Source: Pseudisothecium myosuroides (Eukaryota > Streptophyta > Bryopsida > Hypnales > Lembophyllaceae). From it: 64,000 nucleotides of DNA. The stretch covers positions 39,895,724 through 39,959,723 of the forward strand of contig OX637287.1 in NCBI GenBank assembly GCA_951799445.1. The letters are read 5' to 3'. Position 1 is the first letter of the stretch. Each line of letters opens with the position of its first letter. Position numbers and translations under genes: made by a program. A model generated the notes under the pieces. The model did not search any database. It saw only the letters and a list, made by a program, of their open reading frames with translations, and was not told the origin of the DNA. Of the stretch, positions 1-12,539 are shown one piece after another.

Positions 1-203
1 ATATATATATATATATATATATATTTAAAGAAATTCACAGTAATTTCAAGTTTTTCTAAAAAAAATTGAAAATTTTTAAACTTGTAATAAACAAATGAAT
101 TCATCTCTCAAAAATAATTATAAATTCTTTTCACTTGTATCTAGATGCGAAGTGGTAGGAAAGCTTGAAATCAATGGTCATAGGCTCGTCCTTCACAAGT
201 TAA
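1..203 (+). repeat. Right-end fragment of a TTAA-type DNA element (subfamily C)
   Basis: After a short AT dinucleotide run (1-24), bases about 25-203 match the right end of the element at 32415-33146: the same order of short motifs (the CTCTMAAAAATA-like stretch, a run around GTATCTA, then GGTCATAGG) leads to a terminal TTAA at 200-203. The end is diverged (CTTCACAAG where other copies read CTTTAGGGG). The left part lies outside the window. It has no coding capacity. The match was made by eye. Confidence 0.6.
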
Positions 204-212
204 CCTTTAGAG

Positions 213-302
213 CATTAGAGGAGATTTGAGCCTTCGGAAGACTGTTTCAGGGCTATTTCCATTGCTAGAACCAGCTCCTCGCTATTAGAATATTATTATT
301 AT

Positions 303-364
<62 letters not shown>

Positions 365-571
365 AAATATATATACATTAAAAAATTTTAAATTTTAAAA
401 AATATTAACAAAATAATTTTTTTATAAAAAAATATTAAAATGTTAATTAATTATTAATATCTTACATGGGAGTCTCTTGGCCACATCAGATTGGTGATTT
501 GGTAGAGTTCCCACAGTCTGGGAACTTGCAAGGAACTCGCAGTCTTCCAAAGGCTTAAAAATCCTTTAATG
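213..571. mobile_element. CATTAG-type TIR element, copy 1, with an expanded TAA microsatellite
   Basis: The ends are imperfect inverted repeats about 30 bp long: left CATTAGAGGAGATTTGAGCC, and the right end, read on the other strand, starts CATTAAAGGATTTTTAAGCC. Two relatives lie at 29619-29854 and 52888-53193 and share the internal GTGGCA/GAGTTCCCA...GGGAACTTGCAGTCTTC block. This copy carries a (TAA)n run at about 285-363, which explains most of its extra length. I could not find a convincing target-site duplication, so the superfamily is open. It is non-coding. Confidence 0.65.
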
Positions 572-1100
572 GATGTAGCCCCCTATGATCAAGGTAGTCA
601 CTAAAATGCTTCGATTATTGAACCAATAGGTGCATTCTTTGTTTCTACAATGAACAATGAAGTCATCCATCGGACATTTCGGATCCTCGTCATCCTTTAA
701 AGATTAATTCATAAATCTTTTTTGAATAGTTTTGCCTATAGTTTTGTTTACATCTTTTTACATATATTGTTGGCTTCAATTTAATCAAATTCCTAATATT
801 ACATGCAAACTATGTTACAATTTCATCCATCACATTCTCATGTGTATGTTCTCATCTTTATAGTTTTTAATTCATTTGGTTTTGTTAAACCCTAATTGCA
901 TCTAGACATCTTCTCAATGAAAACTTGCAGTTTATTGAACCCTTTTGGTGATTTTGCATTCAAATTGCATTCCAGTTGGTTATAAAAAAACATTGATTTT
1001 TATAGATTCAATCATTATGTTGGATGAAAGAGAGGTAAGTTAGATGAAACATTGTCTCTAAACACTTTGTTCATCATCTTAAATATGGGCTTCGAGGGGC
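572..1100. other. AT-rich intergenic DNA, nothing recognised
   Basis: No open frame with protein-like composition, no tRNA-like cloverleaf and no clear repeat end was seen in this stretch. Confidence 0.5.
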
Positions 1101-1743
1101 TTAAAGTTCCAAATTCTACAATCCCAAATCTTTTTTTCCTTCAAAAACCATTAGAAATTGCCATTTCTACTGCATTGAATGAAGAATACAAAAAAAAAAT
1201 TGGAAATATAACCATAGGATCCTATACTAAAATTGTACAAGAAGATTTGGTAATAATTCCATCAATTTGATTGGACAAGTTGTAAGATGTATGCATTTGC
1301 AGTATTTTGGACTCTCCCCAAGAATTTCAAATCACTTTGATCAACTTTTGTGATAAATTTTTGCAATACGGATTTTAAAAATCTACCACACTTGATATCA
1401 TGTTAAACATACTTCCATCAATTTTCAAATGAAACAAAGATGAGGAAAATATACAATAAAATCCTACAATGCGAGGATGTCTTGAGGATTGATAATATAC
1501 TAGGCTTCTTTGCAAACAAGTCTACTACTACATACTTTCAAATTGCAAATCCCAATGGTAGATTGAAAGATCTTCGGTCCCTTCACAAGCTCATCCCAAA
1601 AAAAAATTTAAAAATAAAAATTGCTCAATTTCCTATGGATTTCAGAAGGTCAATGCTATCACAAAAGAGCTTGACATTGGGCACTAATGCAAATAAGGGT
1701 CCCACGTTGTTCCCAATAAGTTCTTCTCATTGGGAACTTTAGA
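1101..1743. mobile_element. Probable decayed TTAA-type DNA element
   Basis: The left end reads TTAAAGTTCC and the right end, inverted, TCTAAAGTTCCC. The interior keeps motifs seen in better copies (AAATTGCCATTTCTACT, AACCATAGGATC, a GTAAGATGTATGCATTTG stretch, and TCCCAATGGTAGATTG). These match the family at 15052-15987 and 33650-34582 in the same order. The termini have diverged from the family consensus, so the boundaries are tentative. Confidence 0.4.
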
Positions 1744-2540
1744 ATCCTAATCATTCCTTCCTTCAATCTTCTGAGAGCCAACGTTTTGTTTTTTTGCAAT
1801 TTGGCGGCCACTTGCACCAAAGTCATGGACCTTCTACCATACCCTTGGAATAAAATAGTATTGAAAGGGTGGCAAATCGCCAGAAAACTTCATATTAAAA
1901 ATAAATCTTGGATGAAATCGCCTGATTGTGAATGAAAATATAATTATGAATATGTGATATGTGCTAATGTGATATTTTCTATCCAATATGTAGATTAATG
2001 TTGAAATTTAAAGCACCACTATAACATTTAATACTAGCACTTTGGCACTTTATAAAAAATAAAAAAGAAGATTTAAAAAATGCTAAGAGTTCATTTGTGA
2101 GGATTCCAAAGTACTAGATCAGAGTTTAGAATATATTTTCAGTCTTATTATCTATTTTCCTTTAATTTCCATCTTAAATTGATTTTTCAAGTACTCAGTC
2201 CGGATTTTTTGCTATTTTTTGACTCCAAATAGAAATTTTATAGTTTTTTCACTAAATTTTTTCCAATGTTTTCAAAATTACAACCAATTTTTTCTCTAAT
2301 TCTTCCAGCTAACAATGAGTGACCTAACTAGTGGCTCTCCCCCAGCGTTGAAGGCTCTAGAATTCCACATGTGTTTTAAGTAAAATTTTGTTGAAAATCT
2401 CCTTAGAGGTCATTGCTTAAAATCTTATGTCTAGGACTATACTTAAAAACTCACTTAAAACACCCCTTTCTCTTGTAGTGCTACACCTGCAAAATTAATT
2501 GTTATTTCTTTTCTGTACATGTTAGGGTTATCTTAGCACC
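1744..2540. other. AT-rich intergenic DNA, nothing recognised
   Basis: Low-complexity A/T-rich sequence; no coding frame or structured repeat that I can support. Confidence 0.45.
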
Positions 2541-2720
2541 TCGGTGCGGGGGAGTGTTGTTGACTTTGTCCATCCACCTCGTTTAGTCTCTGTACATCCA
2601 TGTACATTCATAGGTCCTGTTACTCTGTATTTATATGACCTCTTCTTAGATTCTAATTATCTCATTATTGATTCAATCGATCTTCTGTGTGTGTGACCTT
2701 AATGCCTGTCTGTCTCAACG
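2541..2720 (+). repeat. Possible LTR remnant (Copia-like 3' end)
   Basis: A purine-rich tract (GGTGCGGGGGAG, about 2543-2554) is directly followed by TGTTGACTTTG, and the segment ends near 2720 with GTCTCAACG. That is the layout of a polypurine tract followed by a short LTR bounded by TG...CA (here CG, if mutated). No second LTR and no retrotransposon protein lie beside it, so it would be a truncated or solo remnant. It is not similar to the LTRs of the Copia element at 8231-13894. Confidence 0.35.
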
Positions 2721-3029
2721 TTAGTATTGGATTACTCCTATGTTCTTTGTTGTGTGTATGGATTCAACACCCACAAAATTCATAGCGTCCCCATTCAAGA
2801 TCCAACTAACCACAGAGGACAAAAAGAGAGCAACTCACACAATAAATCATAACACACAGGGAGGGCAATCCATCAAGATTTGGATTCAATCGTCAAAACA
2901 AGGAATTGTGCAAAACGCAAGGAGAGTTCGCAATACAAAATGCATAGCTAAAACATTCTCTACGCTCTTGCAACTCCTAAATTGATCCAAAAATACCACA
3001 CTGAACACACAGTTTGGGTTGACAGGAGC

Positions 3030-3420
3030 GGGGCGGCAACATTAGTATGAAGTTGGAGTACGGGGTGGCGACCCTGTCCACTAATCAGAGCTCTGACGGG
3101 GCTCGAAGTGAGGGGTCTTCACTCACTCGCGCCTCCCGCTGTGTAAAGCGAATGGAGGCCAACGGTCTTCCACCGGCTTGTTTTGGTTATACTTGGGACA
3201 CTGAAGGCAAATTGCCATGTCCGGCGTTCTAAACTTGCCCAATCCGCCCTCTGCTCTCACCATCGCTACGTCTTAATGGCGACAAGAAGGCCGCGATCAC
3301 CCTACAAATTCAATTGTTATCCTACCCCATATCTTATCCAGCCAATTCCGATTCACAATGAGCACAACCAAGGCTTTCTTAAATCTTAAGTGGCCAGAAT
3401 CCGTCCCCTTAGGCGATTTA
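3030..3420. other. GC-rich island of unknown origin
   Basis: This segment is much richer in G and C than the several kilobases on either side. A 61-codon open frame (3047-3232) and an overlapping one (3183-3389) are present but neither resembles a protein family I know. The abrupt composition change, with no TIR or LTR at its edges, would fit inserted organelle DNA or a fragment of an old gene. I do not recognise the sequence and assign no function. Confidence 0.4.
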
Positions 3421-6400
3421 GGGTTAAGGCGTAATGTAGGTTTTCAAAAATTTAGGCAATAGAGTTGAAAAAAATTTGCAACATTTCAGGCATTTCATTT
3501 GTAATATTCCAAACATTCAGACATTCCAAAAAAATATTTAATTTGTGTTTGAATCTAGCCTTCACATAGGGTAGTCTCAATTTCCAAAATTGTGAAGATA
3601 TATTAGAAAATGCATTTAAAAATAATAATTTAATGATGACTCTCAAATAATAGTTGTAAATATAATCTGTAGACCATATCCACATGGTTAGATCAATTAG
3701 TATACAAACCAATATTTTCCATTAAAATTTGAAGCCAAAAATTAAAAATTCCTTTCAAAATCCATTGTAGATTGAATATTTTATAGTTTTTTACCAAAAA
3801 CAATTTTTTGAAGTTCAAAATTTTAACTTCGAATCATAATAATTTTTAAAGATTTTTTTAATTTATTCAAGTCAATTTTTTTTGTTAAATTTAATAAGAA
3901 AAAAATAATTTTTAGACAAGACCTACTAGTGCCCTTTGAATTGGCAATTTTATGAAGGTTAGTGTAATTTCTGGCAATTTTCAACTTTTTGATGATATTG
4001 ACAGTGATAATTTAATTTTTTTTTGAGTTTTTGGATCGATTATTTGCATCATGATCTCTTATCTTTGTACAAAAAAATGAACCTAAAAATGCATTACAGG
4101 GCCAAAAAAATTAATAAAATCTATTGTCCTATTCAACAAATATTTCAAATGCAAGGGCATTAAGATATAACAATGGTCCATGTTGCAACCTATACTTTCT
4201 CTACAATGGCTAATGCTATTCCATGCTCTCAATTCCAAATCATGGTGCACAAGAAAAATGATGTATACTGAAATGCCAAGGCACAAAAAAAAATCTCAGA
4301 GTTCTATAAAAAATTGACAAAAGATAAAATAATTCCAAATCATGGTGCACAAAATCAAATTTTTGACATGGCTAACTTTGAAATTAATTTTCTTTCAAAC
4401 TACACATGAATTTTTCTTCAAACTTCCGTGGTAATATGTGTAATATGTTGTAATATGTGTAATATGTGTAATATGTTGCACACTGCAATTTTTGTATACA
4501 TACTGAGCGAAGCTAGCATGCGAGCGTGGAGCATAGAGCATAGAGCGTGGAGCATAGAAACCCAAGCAGGAAACTAAGTTTTTGTTGAAAATTATTTTTG
4601 CAACTAAAAAGTGGCCAATTTTTTTGGAAAACTTGAAAATATTTTGAGATTTTTCTAACTATACAAATAAATTGTACCTATGACCGTGGATAGCAGATGC
4701 TCTAAGACCATGGAAAATAAGATATTTTGTAAAAATTTAATTAAAAAATTTAAACCTAGTCTTCCGGTGGTCTATGTGGCAGTCATTTTTACAATGCAAA
4801 TAATGAATGGAAATGAAAATTCTAAGAATTGTCACATTGAAATCCTAAACCCGTGTGGGATTTATTTTTTGATAAAAGGACAAAACTAAGTATTGCAGAC
4901 ATAAAATGTGCTTTTATACATAAAAATTCTTTAGTCATGATATATTGATATATTCGTTTTTTGACAAAGAAGGTGCTCTAACCATGAATCACATTCATTT
5001 AATGCAATACAAAAAAACATTTAAGCACAAAGTGAATGAAACCATAAAAGACAAGAATCAAATAGTGTCTCTTTTTGTCCAATTTGAATCAAATCTTATA
5101 AATATGAGGTACAAAATGGTTAACTTCCATGTTTATCACTCACAAGAAGTTAGAATTAGGATATAATGATGAACTATTTCATTGCTTCAACAAGTTGCTT
5201 TCAAGAGTATACTTAAACTCATTGAAGCTTATTCTAGGGACATGAATGAAAATATCAACTCTTGCATCAAGGCTAAATGATACAAAAAAAATATAATACA
5301 AGACTTGCAATTCGTCCATTGGCCTTTCTTTCCCAACGCCTTTGTTAGCATTTGTTAGAATTAGGGACAAGAATATTTTAGAATGAATATTTCACAATCA
5401 ATATGTATTGATTTTTTGTTTCATTTTGAATTATAAATATGTTGTTGCAATGTATTGTTGATATCATATAGCTAACTATTTCAATACATGTTTCTTGATT
5501 TAGATAGACTTTAAATGGAAGAGGATCAAATTCAAGAAGTTTGGGCAATTTATTCATGGTCTTTGGCATTTCTCTTAAGTTTCAATGCATATGGTGGATT
5601 AAAAAGATTTTAGCAAAAATGGATGAACTTGGACGGACTTTGATGTAGCTCGATGGTTTAGATGGACTTCAGTGTGGAGTTGGATATGCTTGGATTTAGA
5701 TAACTCTAAACCACCTCAAACTATACAAATGGCGAATTTCATTAAAATGGTGCTATTCCACAACTTTTGCACTTTTATAGTTCAGATCGGGTGGTCTGAA
5801 ATCTATGCATGTTCTAGATGGTTTGAACCACGCAATTTGAAATCTATACCTGTCCTAGATGGTTCAAACCGCGTGGTTTGAAAATGGCACATTCTCATCT
5901 ATCCATCCAAAGGCCATGTAAATAATTAATCAATGTCAGCTTAGGTAGCAAGGTTGAGGTTGAAAGCCATAATGATGAATTTTTTCCATCATCCTTGCCT
6001 CTTTGAAGATGACTTTGGGGTAGTCAACATCCTCCATAAGGAAATAAACATTAATATCATTTCCAAAAGAACAATTACTTTCATCTAATAGAAAGTAATT
6101 GTTTCATCTATTCAGTTCCAAATAAATACTTGTTGGCACCAATATGTATTGTTTGGGCCACAAAGATATCGAATTTTTATAAAACAAAAATTAAACTCTC
6201 TAAATTAAGACTTGAAAATCACTGGAGCCTATAAATAGTACCCATTGGCATTCATAGTTGTGTTTAGGGGGATCGCTAAATTAAAAAAAATATGAAACAA
6301 TCACTTTTTTGACATCTTCTTTATGAAAATTTTCTCTTTCTGGCACCTTAGAGTTTTATTTTAACTTGAATTAGAAATAAAAAAATTCTTTAATATGTAT

Positions 6401-6640
6401 TAAATAATTTAAATTTAAAATAAATTTAAAAATAAATTGACCGTCTCCTCCCTTTTAAGAAAGGAAAAGTGCCCATATTGACAAATTACTTTGGGAGGCT
6501 ACAAAGTAGGAAAAAAATTAGACTAATTTATATATAAATATGTATAATTTAGAGGATAAATTTTGTAACCATTTGCAAGGATTCCTATTGGTTCAAAAAG
6601 ATTTTATAAAAAGACATGGCATTGCAACACAAAAATTTCA
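3421..6640. other. AT-rich intergenic DNA with small tandem repeats
   Basis: No gene found. Small repeats include a (TAATATGTG)-like array at 4431-4482, a GAGC(A/G)TAGA/TGGA array at 4505-4558, a 21-bp direct repeat (AATTCCAAATCATGGTGCAC at 4228 and 4332), and a roughly 48-bp repeat of TCTAGATGGTTTGAACCACG-like units at 5785-5880. The remaining open frames are short and have A/T-driven composition. Confidence 0.5.
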
Positions 6641-6689
6641 AAAATCAATATACTTTACCTTCAAATACTAATATTGCAGGAGAAGATTC

Positions 6690-8225
6690 TGTAAATGCCA
6701 AATAATATCCTATGAGACTTGGAACCAACAACATTTTTCAAGGAAAACTTTTAAAATAAATATACTTAATTCAAAGATAAATGGTTGTTAAATCATGAAA
6801 TTCAGAAAAACTTGTCAATATTGACAAGGTTCCTACAAGGCTTGGAATCCTTCAACATTTTTTTCAAAAAACAAAAACAAAAACATAAAAATCTTAAATT
6901 ACTTAAAACTTATTGTAAGCGTCTAGGACTGTGGAGAGCCTATCAATACCAACAAGGTTCCTAAAGGGCCCAAAGTCCTACAACAATTTTTGAAAAAAAT
7001 CAATATTGTAAAAAAAAAATACTTATATTTTTGAAAGTTGCAACTACAGCTTAGATCTTGTAGGATTATTGTAGGCATCATCCTTATGACTCTTTGACAA
7101 CCACTACAACTTTCATAAACATTAGTTGGTTTTAAATTTTATTTATTTCAAAACAACACTTATACTTTTGTAAGGGGAAACTCTCATTGACATTCCTCCT
7201 AAAAAGTGTGACGATGTTGGTATTTATGCCCTATATGCAACTTAGGATGTTTTGAGGATCACTATCTTATATCCAATTTGGTATGTTAGATGCAAATTAT
7301 TTATCATTGGTGAAACTATCAACTCTATTAGAATTTACCTCTTTGCTTGAAGTGATACAATTTATGCAAGAATGTTGAAGAAAAATCACATTTTGAGCTT
7401 CATTGATGAGTGTGGTGATGACCATCATGCTATCATCTAAACTGAATTCAGCAATATTTGGTGTTCAAACAAGGTATTCTACACTAGCAGGCTTTACACC
7501 TCTAGGTGGAAACTCTCTTCCTACCTTCAATCTAGTAATCTTTCCTAGAGATTCAGACTGAGTTATATTTTTTTCTTCAAAATCTCACCGTCTATTTAAA
7601 AATAGAAAGAAAGAATGGCAATTACACCTCAAGGTCCTAAAATTTGTACACTGGATTTAGGAAAACAACTAAATAGTCTTGAAAATTAACTTTTAAAAAG
7701 ACTTTTTTGAAAACTACAATTGCACCTATAGGCCCGTGGAAATAGTGTCAACACCAACGGTATTCCTAGAGGGACTTAGATACAGCTGCAATTTTAAAAT
7801 TAAAAAGTTATTATTATTATTTTTGTTTTGTTTTAAAAGTTGCAACTATATTTGGAAGTCTTTAGAGACCTCGTAGGCACCGACAATATTCCATGGGAGG
7901 CTTGGGTGTAGCTAAAACTTGAATCAAAAACTAAAATATATATTTTTTTCTTTTGGAAAGTTGTAGTTGTACTTGGGGGTCTTTGAAAACCTCGTTGGCA
8001 CCAACGACACTCCTAGGGAGCCTCAAGTTAAGGTATAGCTTTAAAAAAAAGTTATTTTTCTTTTTTCTTTTTTTTTGAAAGTTGCAACTGTACCCGAGGT
8101 CCCCTAGGAATGTGTTCGGTACTTTTTTTCCTTTAAGGTTGCATTTTTACTCGGCGATCTCTAGAGACCTTTTCGGATTAAAAAATATTCCCATGGGATC
8201 TTGGGGGTCTTTGAAAAACCTTGTT
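6690..8225. repeat. Diverged tandem array, period about 120-130 bp
   Basis: A unit built on the core GGCACCAACAATATTCCTAGGGAGGC, then a stretch like TAGCTGCAACTTTAAAA, an A/T-rich spacer and AAGTTGCAACTGTA, recurs at about 6698, 6818, 6946, 7751, 7878, 7999 and 8180. It resumes after the Copia element at 13897. Units in the middle (7070-7700) are badly decayed. The Copia element inserted inside one unit. Confidence 0.65.
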
Positions 8226-8230
8226 GGCAC

Positions 8231-8429
8231 TGTTGCAAAGGAAGCAGAGCATAGACAGAGAAAATATATAATGCAATAAGAAGTTCTCAAAGTAATAATC
8301 ATTAGGGTTACATGATCATACATATATAGGAGGTATCACTAGTAGTGTCACTAGTAGTGAGATCTACTTTTACCTTATCCTAAGTCTCACTTAACCTAAG
8401 TTAACTAGGATCGTTATCTTATCTCAACA
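8231..8429 (-). repeat. Copia 3' LTR
   Basis: It begins TGTTGCAAAGG and ends ATCTCAACA on the plus strand. It is nearly identical to 13708-13894 but carries a tandem copy of TCACTAGTAGTG, giving 199 against 187 bp. On the element's own strand it is preceded by the purine-rich GAGGAGGAG (8430-8438), the likely polypurine tract. Confidence 0.93.
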
Positions 8430-8520
8430 CTCCTCCTCGATCCCGGGTTACCTCATTAAAAAACTTAACTGTGACAAAAACCTTTATAAGGAAAATTCAC
8501 AGAAAGAAAAAGAGCGTAAC

Positions 8521-10023
8521 CTAATGTGTAACTAGATCTTGAAGAGATCTCATGCCAGCTTCTTGAACCAATCGTTTATGAGTGTAAGCAGGGAGTGCCT
8601 TTGTAAGTATGTCAGCAATGTTGTTGGAGGATTGAACTTTCTTTACTTCAATTTCTCCTGATTCAATAAGGTCTTGGGTAAATCCAAAGATTTGTGGACT
8701 AATGTGCTTCGTTCGATCAGCCTTGATGAATCCACCTGTAACTTGCGCCACGCATGCTGCATTATCTTCAAAAATCTTTGTCGGTTGTGTACTGTGGCTA
8801 AGTTCACATTGATCTGAAATGATCTTGTCAATTGTCCATAAACAAACTGCTTCTCTTGTCGCTTCATGGAATGCAATTAACTCCGCATGGTTGGTTGATG
8901 TTGTAGTCACTGTCTGCTTCACAGACTTCCATGATATGGGTGCGTTGTTGCGTAGGAAGATATAACCTGTCTGGGACTTGCCCGTGTTTTCATCCGATTT
9001 GAAACCAGCATCTGCATATCCAACTAAATTTGATGGTCCAGTCTTTGTATAATGAAGTCCTAAGTCTTCTGTTCCGCGAAGATACCTAAACAGATGCTTG
9101 ACTCCATTCCAATGTCGCATCGTGGGCTTCTGACTATGCCGAGCTAACACGCTTGTTGCAAATGATATATCTGGCCGAGTATATGTAGATAAATATAACA
9201 AAGCTCCGACTACTGTGAGGTACCGTTTGCTATCATATTCCTCCTCCTCCTCGCAAGGTCGGTATGGGTCATCATTTGTCTTGCTTCGACCGATCATGGG
9301 AGCAGATAAAGGATTTGCTTGGTCCATCTTGAAATTCTTGAGCAACCGTTGAGTATACGCAGTTTGATGAAGAAATATACTTCCATTGGGTAGATGTGTA
9401 ATCTCTAAACCAAGACAAAAAGAAATGCGGCCAAGTAGTTTCATTTCAAATTGGGTTGTTAGTAATGTTACCGTTTGGCGGCAAGTTGAGGGCGTACCTA
9501 TAAGGTTGAGATCATCAACATAAATGGCAATGATCACAAACCCGTGAGCATCCTTCAAAGTGAATATACACGGAAGGGTAGGGTCGTGCCGGAACTTGTG
9601 GTATAGCAAAAAATCTCTCAAATGTTTATACCACATGCGACCTGCTTGTTTTAATCCATAAAGAGCTCGTTGTAGCTTGAGGCCAGAATACTTGCCCGAA
9701 GAATCAACCGAAGGGGGCGTAGGCAAGAAATCAGGAGGAGACCTTATATAAATTGTGGCATCTAAATTTCCATAAAGGTAGGCTGTCACAACATCTAGAA
9801 GCGTGGTTTCCAAAGAATGTTGTACAGCTAGGCCAAGTAGATATCTAAAAGTAGTGGCATCCATAATAGGGGAATAAGTAAAGGTAAAATCAATGCCAGG
9901 ACGTTGATTGAATCCTTGAGCCACTAATTGCACCTTGAATCGGACTATTTGTCCTTGGATATTACGTTTCCGAGTAAAAATCAACTTGTATCCTATGGGT
10001 TTAGTAGGAAGGTTGGTCAACAA
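8521..10023 (-). pseudogene. Copia reverse transcriptase and RNase H domain
   Basis: A 500-codon open frame covers the RVT_2-type reverse transcriptase and the Copia RNase H. Visible marks are the catalytic YVDDL, the YGLKQAGRMWY segment, the RYLRGTEDLGLHY and GYADAGFKSDENTGKSQTGY parts of the RNase H region, and DNAACV. It starts without a proper ATG context because it is the 3' part of a polyprotein whose upstream frame is broken between 10023 and 10599. The frame itself looks intact to its stop at 8521, about 90 bases before the LTR. In an intact element this enzyme copies element RNA into DNA inside the virus-like particle. Confidence 0.93.
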
Positions 10024-10598
10024 AGGACCAAAGACTTCATGTTTTCTAAGAGAAGAATATTCGGCAGCAAGTGCAACTTGCCATTTTGGCTAGTGAGGGC
10101 TAGATTTTGCTTCGTCTAACGTGAGTGGGTCAGGATCATCACTAAGTATCCGAGTAATGAAGGCGGTCACGGATGAACCATCTTCAGGGAAAGAAGAAAA
10201 TTGTGAATTATCATCAGGTGAGAAAAGTGCATCACTATGTAAGGTGACATAATGAGGGCGAGGTTTCTTAGATATAGAAGCAGTAGGGTCAATCGTACGC
10301 TTAGAAGGAATGACACTAATGGGGATAAGTCCTGTACCAGGGAGAGGATTTCTAGTAAATCGGGGACCATCACTAAGCCATCTGGTAACTTGTCTGCAAG
10401 GGACTGTAAATGAATAAGTTTCTTGACCTCAGACTCAGCTAAGGCTGTGCGGGGGTCAGGGTTTTGAATGATGGTTTCGGGTGCCCAAAAATCTAAAGCA
10501 GGGGACTTGACATTGGGTAGAGAAGGAAAACTATACTCTTCAAAATGACAATTGGAAAATCTAGCACGTAGTAGAGTGCCTGATGAAGGTGAAACATA
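10024..10598 (-). pseudogene. Copia polyprotein linker, frame broken
   Basis: Between integrase and RT the polyprotein frame is interrupted. A TGA follows the integrase frame at about 10598, and pieces of the acidic, proline- and serine-rich linker typical of Copia can be followed only by changing frame (for example 10373-10167). At least one indel plus stops are required. Confidence 0.7.
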
Positions 10599-11741
10599 TC
10601 AAGTGATGCTAGGGGAATCAAAACCAACATAGATCCCTTCTTGACGGTGACTACCTATCGTTTTCCTATGAGGTTCAGAAACTGGAATCCATACTCTACA
10701 GCCAAATACACGAAAATGGAAAACATTGGGGACGCATCCGGATATTAACTCGAAAGAAGACTGAGTATTGAGCAAGGTAGGACGAAACCTGAGTAGTGTA
10801 GCTGCATGTAGAGTTGCATGTCCCCACATTGTAGGAGGCAACTTGGCATAGATCAATAAAGGCCGAGTGATGAGTTGAATCTTTTTGATATATGCCTCCG
10901 CCAATCCATTTTGTGAATGTTCATATGGTACAGAGTATGTAAGTGAAATCCCATTAGCAGTACAATAATCCTCAAAGGCATGAGAGCGGAATTCTTGGGC
11001 ATTGTCCATCCTCAAACTCTTCACAGGATGGTCCGGATGATGAGTCCGAAACTTAATAATCATAGCCAAAAGCTTTGAAAACACCATGTTTCGGGTGCTA
11101 AGCAGGGACACCTCCGAGTGTTTGCCTGAAGCATCAACAAGCATAAGAAAATATCGAAATGGTCCAGAAGATGGAGTAATTGGTCCGCATACATCACCTT
11201 GTAGACGCTGTAACATAGGAGGGAGTTCCGTTGGTAGCTTCCAATGTGAAGGGCGCTTAATAAGCTTTCCTTGTGAACATGCCGTGCAGCTTCCAACCTT
11301 GTCAGCATCACTGGTGCACAAATTGTGTCCTTCCAACAAAGGTAACATCCTCCTCAACATAGAAGTGCCTGGATGGCCCAACCGACTATGCCACAATCCA
11401 GTCTTAGCTGTAGAGGGGGGTATCAAAGCAGAGTTGCTCTCACATACTAGTCCATCGACTCCTGCTTTCGCAGTGGCAAGGGACTGTCGGCCTTGCCTGA
11501 GTTCCTGGTACTCTTCATCATCTCCTACCGAAGTAGAGAAGTAGAAAGCTGACTCCTTAGGAGGGCTTATCAATAACTCGTATAGGCCAGTAACTCCTGT
11601 GTTAGCGGTGGCAAGGAGTTGCTGACCTTGCCTGAGTTCCAATATTTCTTTATGGTCATCCAATGCAGTGGAGACATCCATCCTATTAGCCCGTAAATCA
11701 CGGTAGCTGATCAGGCTGCAGGGGGCATCAGGGGCATACAT
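10599..11741 (-). pseudogene. Copia GAG-pre-integrase and integrase domains
   Basis: The 380-codon frame shows the GAG-pre-integrase zinc-binding stretch (LWHSRLGHPG...C..C) and the integrase core. The core includes GDVCGPI, the LVDASGKHSEV strand, the second acidic residue in SLRMDNAQEF and the glutamate in HSQNGLAEAYIKK, so the DDE residues appear present. It is separated from the protease frame by a shift at a homopolymeric G/C run near 11750-11775. The family joins element cDNA to target DNA. Confidence 0.92.
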
Positions 11742-11748
11742 TGTTTTT

Positions 11749-12539
11749 TCACACAGGAGGGGGGGTCCCCCCAGGCAATACTATAGTTGTCTGGTCCTCT
11801 CGGAACCGAAAGTTCCGACTTCCAGCAATTGTGACGATATCACAAGTCTTCCAGGTTCTATCACGGCTAGCAAACGTGAAATATTTCGGATCTCTAAGAA
11901 TTGTATGCGTCGTGGCACTATCTATAAGAGCTACATCTGTAGGAGCTGACTCTTTGGAGATATGCACCATGTAATTTTCGATATTTACATTGGAAGAGGA
12001 AGGAGTGTCGAACGAATGAGCCTCCCTCTTTTCATTTCCAAATTTCTCTAACTCTTTGTACATACTAATGTAGTATGCAGGAGTGCGGCAGTATCGAGCG
12101 ATATGCCCTTTACGGCCACACTCGTGACAAGTACGATCATCACGTGAAAAGGATGACTTCCTATCGAAGGTTCTATCATAAGATCTATCATTCAATTGAG
12201 AAGAGCAATAATCATGATTAGAAAAACAATTTGAGTATCGAGAGACTCTATCAAAGGAGGGTCTATAAGAGTTTAACTTATCTCTAGGGTGTTGCCGATT
12301 TGGCAACCGTTGTTGTTTCCTTGTTCCTCGTGGCTGCTGTCTCGAGATCTCAGAAGTGTGAGCCTCTCGAGCGGGTTTTGCTTCTGCGTTTTTAAGTAGA
12401 AGCTGGTGCTGTTTTTCAGCAAGCAAGAGATAAGACATTAGTTCGGAATGTGTCGTAAACTTCATATTCCTATACTGCTAAGCTAGGAGGGCAGAAGCAG
12501 GAGGAAAAGTGAATAGGGTTTTATCTATGAGCTCCCTAT
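11749..12539 (-). pseudogene. Copia gag C-terminal part, zinc knuckle and protease
   Basis: The frame has the CCHC knuckle CHECGRKGHIARYC and then the aspartic protease start ALIDSATTHTIL (active-site D-S-A in place of the more common D-S-G). The open part begins at 12465. Just upstream (to 12539) the same frame continues the gag UBN2-like sequence but has one in-frame TAG, just before QYRNMKF. Coding resumes on the other side of the inserted transposon at 13184. Confidence 0.88.

Noticed and set aside
4431..4558. CRISPR-like or regulatory array
   Set aside because: Units are short, contiguous and without spacers; it is a simple tandem repeat in a eukaryotic genome.
11086..11544. 152-codon plus-strand frame opposite the Copia integrase
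   Set aside because: Antisense to a clearly identified integrase domain; composition is a mirror of that frame.
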